DNA from: Nepenthes gracilis
Lineage: Eukaryota > Streptophyta > Magnoliopsida > Caryophyllales > Nepenthaceae
Direction: 5' to 3'
DNA: 64,000 nucleotides
NCBI GenBank assembly: GCA_033239525.1
Contig: BSYO01000026.1
Location: forward strand, 7,860,371 to 7,924,370
The position numbers and the translations under genes were made by a program. The notes under the pieces are model-generated. The model did no database searches. It was not told the origin of the DNA and saw only the letters and a list, made by a program, of their open reading frames with translations. Shown here piece after piece: positions 49,601 through 61,600 of this stretch. The stretch's first letter is position 1. Each line of letters opens with the position of its first letter.

Positions 49601-52600
49601 CAAGACCCGAGAGTTAATGTATGCAGGTATACTGGGGTGACTAAGATACGTTACAGAGCTTGTTACTTTCACAAGTGTCGTAACCACTATTGAACATAAG
49701 GTTATGCCCTAGTGTCGAGGACAATGTGTCACGGGCACAAGTGGCGTATACTGGCACACTAGAGAGCTCTCAATGATGGGTTAGAACACGAGCCTCAAAG
49801 TTATTGTAGATTTATTTAATTTTTGCATTTATTACTACATTATCCATTTGCATATACTTAGTTATCGTTGGTAAGCCAGTGTCATCGTTGGTCAACCTGA
49901 GTTTGGTGGTCCCAGATTAGGTATTCCTGATTACTAGGATCGTGTAGAAGGTTTTGTTTTAATTTATACATTGATTAAATAATGGTGTCTAGGCTAAGAC
50001 GTATACTTAAGGGAAATAATTCAAATTCTAATATGACAACTAATTTAAGAGAGTCATTAGTAATACCAAGTAGTCAAAATTATTCAATATGAACAATCCC
50101 TACTCAACAAGTAGAAGAAATTTACAAAAAAGGTATTTTGTATTTTAAAATAGCCTTAGCTATCAAAGATCATGAACAAACCATTTCCATAAAGAATGAA
50201 TGTAAAGAAATTAGATTATTATCAACATTATCTATAGATAAATTCAAACATAAAAGATATAATTACATTCATCATAGAATAATTCAAACAGCAATTAAAC
50301 CATTGATCAAGTTAGGAATAGATACTCCAGTACTATTATGCCTTGGAGACCAAACATTACTAAAATATAAAGACTCAATCTTAGCTATGATTTAGTCTAA
50401 CTAATGCAATAATCCTATTTATTTCAACTGTGCTCCAAATTTCACAGTAGATTTGAAGGATCCTACTATCTTAAATACATTAATATTAAATGTACATCTT
50501 CCTAGATTAGCACAACAAGAAGATACAAGAGGTTTTCTTATTCTACATAGGATTTATTTTAAACTATTAACTACTACATTTTAAGAAGGGGGTGCCTAAA
50601 ATAATACCTTGTTGAAGGTATCTTACTAGGATGAAAGTAGATTGGAAGCAGTGCCCTTAATTACATCATGCTACATTTGTTAGTTTAATTCAAAATCAAT
50701 ATGACAAATAATTAAAGAGAAGCAGAAGCATACCGGAGAGATGAATAAAACTTCGAACTTTTATTGATAACAAAATGTTTACAATTGATACAAGAGAAAT
50801 TAAGAGCACGGATACAAGAGGTTGTAAGTAAGTGGGCTAAAGGTTTTCTAAAATTGGCGATGTCAGCACACTGACCGGCCAGTTGGTTTCCTTGAATACT
50901 GGATTGTTGATGCCGGTCCATAAAAAAAAGAGAGACTTGGGTGGTATGGATCTTCTAGTTTGGATGACTGGTTTGGCTGAACCGGTCGGAAAGGCACTTT
51001 TGGTTTGGGAGGCCAATTTGGCTGTAGGGGAGAGAGGTCACTACAGGCATTTATTAACCTGGTTGGCAGAGAAGGATGGAACGGTTTGGTAAGAGGATGG
51101 AATGTTTAGCCGACCTGGATTAGTAGTTCTGGGCAGTTTGGTCTGCATTTGAAAGAGATGGACGGAAGTGGGCTGGGCTATGCTATTGCTCGGTATGGTC
51201 TGCAAGAATGGAATTCGCATTTCGGAAAAGAGCTATGGGTCGGTTTGCTTCTTTCATGGTATGGTTTTGTATGCCGGTTTGGATTTAGCTCCCGTTCTTG
51301 TTTGCCCAGTATGGTTTATGCTTTCTATATATAAGAATTTTCCGGGTTGGCATGTCACCAAGTGTGCCACAATATGCAACAAAATGCCGGAATGGCTCTT
51401 TGTGATGGATGGGCTGTTTTGCCGGGATGGATTGGTTATGCCGGGATGAGTTTGCCGGGACGGTGAATGGATCTTTGGGCCGGTATGGGGATTTGCCCAG
51501 TTTGCAGCAAATTCCCGGGATGGCCTTTGCCCGATTTTCAGCGTTTTGTAATAAAATGACGGGATGGCATTTTGCCTGATATGCAACATAATGCAGCAAA
51601 ATGGGCAAAATGTCGGAATGGCATTTTGACTGATACGGAAGGAATGGATTTCCCAATTGGATGGCAGATCGCCCGGTATGCAACAAAATGCAGCATAATG
51701 CCGAAATGGAGCTGGGTCTGGTATGCAAATATTCCGGAATACGCTTGTGCATGATTTGGAGCAAATTGGCGGTTTGGGTGAAATAACCAAAATGCTCACT
51801 TTGCCCGGTTTGATTTTGGCTTCCAGCTGGTGTGCTTTATCCATGGATGATATGCTGGATTATGTCTCTTTGCCAGGATGGGCACTTTTGGTGGGTCTCA
51901 TGGCCTGGTATGAAATGTTATGCCGTTTCGTTTTATTTTTGATGCATCACTATATGCGTAGCTTGGTTTGTTTACTTATATAAAAGTATTGCTCGGGGGA
52001 TGCCCTAGCGTCTATTATCTACCTCCAAGTCGGCAAAATACTTAGAGATAGCACATAGGTTTCTGTATATTTTTTCTTTCATTTTAATGCAATTTACTTA
52101 TAAAAAAAAAATTGGCGATGTCAGTTGTAGAAGCTTGAGTCTCCTTTTATAATGTCGTTCAATTGATCTGGTCTGTTGCTTCTTCAATAATCTGGTCCAT
52201 CCATTTATTAGGTGGGTGCGTGAGTAGGTGGGTAAGTGGCTTCCCATGACAATCCTAAGCACACGTGACTATCCTCCTACCAGCCTATCTGTCAACCTTG
52301 GAATCAAAATCTGCTTTTACTGTTGATGGTCAAAAGTTGGTATTGGCAGAGTCAGCTTTGTACTGTTGGTATTAGCAAAATCAGTTTTATACTGTTGATA
52401 TCTACTGTTGAAAAGTTGATGCCATTTCTACTGCAAAAAATTTTCCATTGCACAAGTTGATGTCGTTTTTGGTTTTTTTTTTTTTTTTTTTTTTTGAGTA
52501 TGGTGCTCAAAAGTCAAAAGGATCCTAAGAAAACAGACTACCATCAGGATCCGAGTCCACTGGGCAAAGTGGGCATGACAGCGGTTTAGTAGATGAGCTA

Positions 52601-55600
52601 GAATTATCATCATCAATGATGTCGGTCCACTTCTTCATGGTTGACTTCATTTGGGCTAGGAACTCTCCGAGTTGGGTCTTTTGGGCCTTCCTGGACGACC
52701 TCTTTGAAGAGATAGATGGAGTACTTGAAGCAATCTCTTGGGGTGCTGGCGGAGCTGTTGATTGGGTAGCTAATGTAGGGGGAACTGCAGCAGCTAGCAT
52801 AGCCGACATTGATAGAGGAGGTAGAGAGCGTGAAACCTCTTTGAGTGTCTGCTTGACGGCTTTGGGTTGTTGGAAATGGGATTGAATAAGTGCTGGAGCA
52901 ATCCAAGAATGGTCAAATTTATCCCACCATTTGACCCAAAATTCTCAAACAATTGATAATGGATCCCTTGTAATGTTGCTGGCAAGTGAAAGCCCATTCC
53001 ATAATTCATGGGATTTCATAGTCAATATTGAAAGAAATTTTTTTGTGAAAAGGGAACAAATCAGTGTATAATTTTTCATAATAAAGACGAGTTTCTTAAA
53101 TATTAGGTGGATATATGGTAGGAATAGAACCTAAAGAAAGCCACCATTCCGTAAATCAATGGGGTAATTGTTTTGAATACGATTTGTCGAATCAAATAAA
53201 CCAAGAGTGGCTATATGATCTAAGATAAAATACATTATACCATGCACCTTTGTAATCTTGATAATTGTAGTACATAGGTTGATAGTACACTAAAAATGGT
53301 TAGTGTCCCAGGCATTGAGAGCAATTTCCTAGGGTTGTTTAACTCATGATTTTGCAGATTAAATAAACAATTGAGTTATCCTATGGGTTCCGATGGTATT
53401 TAAGTTCAATAGAGCCGAAATCTATCAGGATAAGTTCATAGTTCTGCTGAGTCTTCAAAATATCAACAGTGTTAACTAGGCAGTTATTATAAAACATTCT
53501 GCTAAAAATTGCCAACATATCCTTGAGTAGTAGTTACTGGAGTAGGGCAATCATGGCTATATGTAGTTTTAAGGGTTTAGTTACAAAATCGGTAGAGATT
53601 TCGGTAGGTTTGGAAGAGGAAGATGATTCTAATTGGACAACATCTTTGAAGGCGAGTCGTGGATAGTCATTGAGCATGGAAAACGAATTGGATACAGGAA
53701 GTTTTTGTGGTTTAGGCATGGCAAAGTCTTTGGCTGATTATTTTGCTAGGATAAAAGGGGGTTGAGTAGTTTTGGCTCTGTGTGAGGTGGCCTTAGGTAG
53801 AATGATGTCCTTGTAAATATTCCCTTGCTAAGAAGTCAAGTAAAGAGTTTAAGGATCCTTCAATAAATTCAATATTAAAGTTAAAAGTAAATAAAATCGC
53901 CTGCCATTTGGCAAAATTTTTCTTGGAAACTAAGTTTTTTCACATCCTTTTGTAAAATGTCGTTGGCTGCTTTGCAATTTATACGTAAAAGGAATTTTTT
54001 ATTGTATAAATCATTTTGAAATTTAGATATACATAAAACAATAGATAAGATTTCCTTTTTGATGATTGAATAATTTTTCTATGATCCAAGCCACAATCCT
54101 AAATGAAAGCGTATGATTTGTGTATGTGTGCTTGATCCTAATTTTTACTTAAGGATGCCTCCATATCCTATATTGGAAGCATCAGTTTCAACTATACAGG
54201 ATGCATTTGATTGAGGTATGCCAAGACAAGGTAGATTTTGAACTTTTTTTTTCAGACTCTTGACTTATTCTGGTATGTTCCTTCGTCCATGCTAGATAAT
54301 TCTTTTGAGCCTTTGATATAAAGGTCCACAGATTTGCCTAAATTTGGGAATGAAATCAGATGTATAATTAAGACCTCCTACAAATCTTTGTAACTGATTT
54401 TTGTCTTTTATTTCATTCAAAAATTTGGTAGCAAATTCTATGGATCTTTGAATTGGTATAATAGTATGTTGATAAATATTGAAACCTAAAAATCTGACTT
54501 TAGTTTGAAATAATTTTGTTTTGGGTGACAAAACAACTAATCCATTTTGTTTAATAATGTTTAAAAACTGGTGTAAGTGTTTAAAATGTTAGTCTATTGT
54601 TTTAGAAAATATTAAAACATCATCAATATATACTATTATAAATTGTGTATAGGGGTTGAATATTTGGTTCATAATATTTTGAAATTCAAATGGTGCATTC
54701 TTGAGTCCAAAAAGCATTACATTCCATTCATAATGTCCAAATGGAACTGCGAATCCTGTCTTATATCTATCTTGATCTTTGATCTGTAATCTGAAAAAAA
54801 CAGATTTCATATCAAATTTTTAAAAAATATTTGCATTATAAAATCAATTGATGAGACCTCGTTTGTTAGGTATTAGATATCTAATCCATTTGAGAGTTTT
54901 GTTAAATGGTTTATAATTAATGACTAACCTTGGAACAGTTACATGGTGATTTTGAAGGTCTAATTAAGTTTTTGCTTAATAAGTCTTGAATTTCTTTTTT
55001 ATAGTATTCTAATAATTCTTTATTCATCTATATAAGTCTAACTTTAGTTAGGATTTGAGATTCATGGAAATCTGTTTCATAGGTTAATTATACCTGGTAT
55101 TGTTTACGATCATAGAAGGCATTGGGAAGGTTTGAGCATACTTCATTTTCAAATGTTTGTTGTAATTTTTTAATTTTTGTTTATATTAAGGGGTTTGTTA
55201 ATTGTTGTTCTATGTTTGCTATTTGTATTTCTTGTAAATATTGTATTTGTTTCTCTTTTTTGGTTATAGCATTAATTTGTCTATATATTAATGTCACTTG
55301 TAATTCTTGAATTTCTCTTTGTCTTGCAGGATGCATAGAAGAGAAAAGAATAGTGTTGCCTAAGATTTGAGTGAAGATACCTTCAACAGAGGCAATACAG
55401 GGATAAATTTGTGTAAAGAAGGGAGTGCCTAAAATAAAATCTTGTTGAAGGTCTCTTCCTAGGATGAAAGTAGATTGGAAGTAGTGCCCTTGATTATAGA
55501 TTATCACATTCATTAGTTAATAATTAATATTTAATCTGGATCCACTTGCTGTACGCAATTTTTTAATAGTTTTTTTTATAACATTTATCAAGTATTAAGC

Positions 55601-58600
55601 CTTCTTGTATACAGTTTTAATTAGCACCTATGTCTAATGATGCTATTAATTTGAGATGAAATTCATTATTTATTACTAAAGTAATTTGGCAGTACCATTT
55701 TTGAAAATTTATTTTTTTTATCAATTGGAGATATTGTTCTTCACTTTGGCTCTCTTGGTTTACAGGTTGACTGGGTTGAGGTGGTACCATTGTTTCTGCT
55801 GTATTAATTTTTGATTCAAGTAGTAACAGTCTTGTATCTAATTATAATTCATTAATTTTTTATTCTTGCAATTAGTTTCTTAAATACTTAATTTCAGCTT
55901 TTAATAGCTTAATTTCATTTTATAAATCTCCAATAGTGACTTGTTGGAATAATGATTGAGATGGATATTTTTCTTGCTAAGCAAAATGGTTTAGGATTCT
56001 CATATTTTTATTTCTAGGTTAATATATCTTTTAATTACAAATAATATTGCTGTTTAATTTCTGGATCATCTATTTTGTCTATAATGTCTAAAAGAAATTC
56101 TTTTTCAACTTTTGTTCATAACTTATTTATTTGTAATTTACAATCATATAAGTGTTGTAATTCAGCTATTTCTTCTTCTTCATCAGACTCATGATAAGAG
56201 GAGGAATTACTTGATTTGTTTTCTTGTATTTCGTATAATTTATTTTCTTCATTATCAAATTGATATTAAGTTTCTCAAAATCACTTAATAATAATAATGT
56301 CAAATTGTTACACATTTGTTAATCATCTTTGAATAATTCATATATCTTCTTTTTCAGTTTTATATTGGTTAGATTTGTGTCCTGGTCTTTATATTTCCAG
56401 AATATTACTTTTGATAGTTGATATGGGGTTCTATTTCCTTGAGTATTTCTGTGATATTTCTTTTTGTGATATTTCTTTCTATTAGATTGTGTGTTATTTG
56501 ATTTATATGGTTTTCTTGAATATTTGGGTTTTGGCCTAGAGGATGCTCATATCTTTTCTAGTCCATATCGATGACAGAAAACTCCTAGCTGAGCTTTAAA
56601 TTGTTTATAATCCTTATGGAACTTAGATTGTTCTTTATATTCTCAGTAGAGTTGTAAACCTTCCTTTTCAATAAAAGCAATAAGTTAGCCAAAGGTCATT
56701 TGTTCCCGTGGAATAGCTTTTCCTCCGGAAAGATCACTAATCTTTGTCAAGATTCATTTGGCAATCAGGGTTGGTAGGCCAGCAACAAACCTTTCTTTCC
56801 AAAAAGATTTATTGCAATCTTTCCGTCCAGAAATATGTGTTAAAAATAAGTCTTTAGACTATCTAAAATCTCGAAGCATGGGGCACCGAAGATTGGATAA
56901 GACTAGTTTGGAGCTCATAATTTCTTCTTCAATGTTTCCTATGAAGGCTCGGTTAATGATGACTATAAGAATTTCTATAGCATTTTGCCGTTGTATAATT
57001 TGAATATCACCATCAGGTCCTTCTATTTGAATAGTTTCAGTATGATTCAAAATATTTTCTTTTTGTTATGGCAATAAGGAATTGTCCCACCAAAATTTGA
57101 GGGTTCCAGTAAATCCTATAACAACAAACCTACAGGCTTGATGTTCGATTATTTGTTGTACTTGGTAAGCAGTAGAGGCTACGCCCATATCATGCAACAT
57201 ACATGTGATTTCGTATTCAAATTTGCCATCTATATTCCATTCATGGATAGCTTCTCCAGTAAATGTTCTTGCTTAGTATTGATTCGTTCTTCATATTGGA
57301 TGTCTGGTGGAGTTGGTATTGGGTAATAAGCTTTTGGTGGATTAGGGTTGTATCTTCTTTGGTTTTGGTTCCTAATTTTGTTTATTACTTGGTCTTCATC
57401 TTCATCTAAGATTCTTTCGTCTACGGGTTAGTCTATTGTCTGGGCTGTGTTTATTATATTGGGTGGACTTGAAAGGGATGTTGAAGGTGTTAGTTGTTGG
57501 ATTTTCTAGTTTAGTGCTTGTAAAAGAACATATGTTCTTTTTGGAGGTAATTGTTCGATATTTTTTCTAGATAGTGTATATGGTTAACTAATTAAAGGAA
57601 AAATACTATGTGGGAATTGATTAGTTGGTTCGGATTTAGTTTGGATTACATGTTCTAATCGGTCTACTGGTTTAGCAACAGTATATAGCATTTAAGATTG
57701 ATAATTATTTTGTTCATAAACCTTCTTAAGGACAAAGAATCACTCATGATAGGGGGGATTGTAATGTTCTTGCATACTGTCAGTAAAAGAATGCCACCTT
57801 GCACATTATGGCATCATGTAAATGGATTGTGTATGTTGATATAGCTGTTTAGCCAGTATGGCACCAAATAGTAGCTGCAGGTTGTTAGTAGTTACTAGTT
57901 TAATTACAAAGATTGAGTTGTAGAGATTGGAGCATATAAATAGGCTAGAATTTCCGTTGGAACCTTCTTCAGCTGCTAGGTGTCAAAATCCAACCAAGCT
58001 TAGAATGATTTTCCGATACGTTTTCCTGCATTCCTAAACTTCCATATGAATTATGGGAAATTTAGACAGAAATTTAGACTTACAGAAAAATTAGACGCCC
58101 AACTTTAAAAGTCGGGATATCCAAGTATACTCCAAGAAATACCATAAATGACTAATATGGAATATAGGTGGAACATACTGTTCAAGCTCTCCCATGTCCA
58201 CCACCCCTAGGGATGTCGTAGTGCATTGAGGCACAATGCATCACCTAAGCAAGCTCCCCTGTGATGGGGGACGAGCTCTCAAAATGTCATGATGATGACT
58301 TAGAGCCTCCATGAGGCTGGGTGCAGAGTGGAGATTATCTAGCGAGGGCTGACGGGTTCAGTAGTTCTGATATTGTTTAAAATGGAGGTATAAACCCTCG
58401 GTTACATTCGAGAAGGGTTTCTGTATGTCACACGAGGGGATGACTATCCCAAGTGAGAAACAAGCTAAGAATCTCAAACTGATTAAATGCTCACGATACT
58501 AGAAGCACAGAAGGGGCGAAACCATGCTACTTGAAACTAATTTCATGGCTGCTGAGCATGACGCTTGTCAAGACCCGAGGGTTGATGCATGCGGATATAC

Positions 58601-61600
58601 TTGGGTGACTAAGAAATGTTATGGAGCTTGTTACTTTCACTAGTGTTGTGACCACTATCGAACATAAGGCTATGCTCGAGTATAGAGGACAATGTGTCAC
58701 AGGCACAAGTGGTGTACACTGACACACTAGTGAGTTCTCGATGATGGGTTAGAGCACAAGTGCTCCATGTAATGAAGTGATTCATAAAACACGAGCAAGT
58801 GCCAAGTAAGCCATAAGAAACTATCTATGGGGCTAGTGTTAGCTTGATGGTAACCGAATAATGAAAAGCAATCGATATACTGCTAGCTGCTTAACTAAAA
58901 GGAGCGGGAGCCTTAAAGTTGTTGTAGATAATGTGAGACTCATTCGAAGGGGTTTGACTTATTCATCTCATGTGACTATGTATCTGAGATGAGACTATCT
59001 CGAGTTAAAAAGTTAGCCTTGACTTGGAGAAATCACAACGCCACACAATCAATTTCCGTTGCATAAAAACTCTCTACCCCTCTAGTCTCTTTTTCTCTAA
59101 TCCTCACCTCCTTCACTCTCCCTCCCAATGTCCTTTTCATTCTGATTGCAAGTTGCATTCATCCCTAGAACACAGCAGATCAGTATTATGACAGAGTATA
59201 GTTTCACATAAAGTTCACTGACAACAAAAAACAAATCGAATTATCATTTTAATTTTGAAAATTAACATATACCCCGCATTATTTCCTGTTAAGAAAAAGA
59301 CTTCCAAAGTGGCCCAGAAGCCTTTATTTTTTATGGAGAAGGCACAGAAGAATATCCAGTGGCACAATAACTTCAACACTACCAATGAACTTTCCTTAAG
59401 CTTGGGAACTCTCTCTCTCTACTTCCTAAAATAAGCGTACAAGAGGTCTCACAGAAAAACAAAAAATCAAACTTCCAGTATGAATTGAAGGACCAAATTG
59501 CCTAAATAAGAAAAGGAAAGAAACATATCAACCATTCCATTATCATATGCCTCAAAAATCTATCTAGGTCCTGATATAACGAGAACATCACCCCACTGAA
59601 TCCTAAGTTTAAACAAGTCATATCAGTTCAAACTTTTCAAGAATGCCATGGAGATTTTGAGAAATCAAAACATCTTGATATACAAAATTGTTGATCTTGA
59701 AAATTTCAGCCAAGTTTATAATCAACAGAACAATCTCCAAGATTGGGCAATTTGTCACAGATTGCATCAATAACGCATCCATGAAATCTCAAGTAAAACT
59801 CTGTCCATCCACAATGTCTCAGATTCTTCGTAAATAATGCTGTCAATTTGAATTGCATTCCATAGCACAGTGATAGACAGCATACCGACAAAGACAAATG
59901 AGCATGCACTCATACCTTACATTGTTTTTGACCATATACAGCCTCTAAACAACATTTAGCATTTTCCATAGGTTTGTTGTTTATCATTGGCAGCAAATCA
60001 TCATATGCAGTTCTGTAATCTCATAAATAATTTTTCATCTAATTAATTCGCCCATCCATGTTAAAGTAAGATCCGGAAAACAATGACCTTTAGTTAGTAA
60101 ATGCCCATCTAGGGAATGAGATTTCACACCAATTAAGGGCCTGTTTGGATGAAAACTAATTTTATATTTTCAATTTTTCAGTTTTCTTTTCCTTGTCTAA
60201 TTTTCCATTTTTATAGTTTTCCTAGTAAACACAGTCATTTGTTTCTCTTATAAACATAAACAAGTTAATATTTATTAATAGTTGTTCGTCAATTTTCAAT
60301 TATCCGATATATAATAAAAATTATTAATTAACAAATTATTTGATAATTTTGCTTTGTATATTCATTTACAATAAACTAACTAATTGAACTTATTTCATAA
60401 CAATTTGATTCATTGTTACAAAAAGTTGCAAAAGACCCTACATACCATATAATAGTAAATTGTATACAAAATGTAGCTCCTAACTATAAATTATTATATA
60501 AAATGACATTTGTCTATATATTTATAAATATACTATGCATACTCAATGTTGAACTATTAATTATAGCTTTGTTAGAATGATGACTTATCAAACTAATAAC
60601 TCCAACAAGAATTTAAATTTTATTCTAATTAACTAATTACTTCAATTCAAATCTACTAATATTTAACTTTTTACGGCATCTCATATTTATTTAATTGCTA
60701 ATTTGTCAAAAATTATTATTTACAAATATTATATAAAATGTCAAAATTTTACAAAAACTATTATATAAAATAACATATGCCCATATATTTATAAATATAC
60801 TATGCATACTTGATTTTGAACCACTATCTAAAGCTCTGTTGGAAGGATGGGCTCAATTCATTTGAGCTAAGCTCATCAAAATAATGACGTGAACATGAAT
60901 TTAAATTGTATTCTAGAAAAATTAATAACTCAAATATAAGCCTACTAATATTTAACTTTTTATGACATCTATTTATTTAACTGCCGATTTGCCAAAGATA
61001 CAAATTAAGAAAATTATTTTTAATAAAAATAATCCAACAAATTAATGAAATAGTTAATTCAATGTTTTGTTAAATTATAGAAAATATTAAATAATAACTT
61101 AAATATTGTTATTATCAAATAACCTAAACATTAATAAAAAAAAAAACAATACTTTTGGTTTTACACATTAATAAGTAAGATTGTACTTTCAAATGTGTAA
61201 AATGTAATTTATATCAATTTAATAATTCATATAAAAATATTAGATAATTCAAATGAAGAAAATTTTTTAAAATATAAATAAATTTGGTAATGAATTGGAT
61301 CAGAATTTTATTATTTATTAAATGCACATATTTATATTTTTAAAATTTATAAAATAATATTTTTATAATCACACATTCTTAAAATATTATTGTATAAGTA
61401 GGTGTGAATAATTGTGAAAAAGTTTACTTTATAGCAAGTGAAAAAATCTAAAAAATATATATTTTTGATATTTTCAGAGTTTTCCAAAATTCAATATAAA
61501 ATTGAAAAACTGTAAATTCCATTTTTTTATTTTTTATTGGAAAACAGACAAATTTGAAGACATTTTTCTAAATTTTCTGTTATTCTAAAAAATTTTTAAA

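Larger units (their letters stand above)
49812..57724 (-). mobile_element. Rearranged endogenous pararetrovirus (Caulimoviridae)
   Basis: Fragments of movement protein, coat protein, aspartic protease, RT, RNase H and a C-terminal domain, plus a promoter-like intergenic region, identify an integrated plant pararetrovirus. There is no integrase and there are no LTRs. Most of it is on the minus strand in viral order from right to left. The movement-protein part is inverted at the left end, next to a second protease fragment. Every part has stops. The closest groups by feel are petuvirus/florendovirus-like, but a genus call needs a tree. The whole sits between two copies of a gypsy LTR segment, inside MRPL47 intron 1. 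Confidence 0.9.

Noticed and set aside
51254..51844. 196-codon minus-strand open frame
   Set aside because: It lies across the repeat-built body of the retroposon; composition follows the repeats (Pro/His/Cys/Ser rich) and there is no domain or conserved start.
48792..58929. Copies A and B as the two LTRs of one gypsy element with the virus as its interior
   Set aside because: Both copies are preceded by the polyprotein tail and polypurine tract, which should only precede a 3' LTR.
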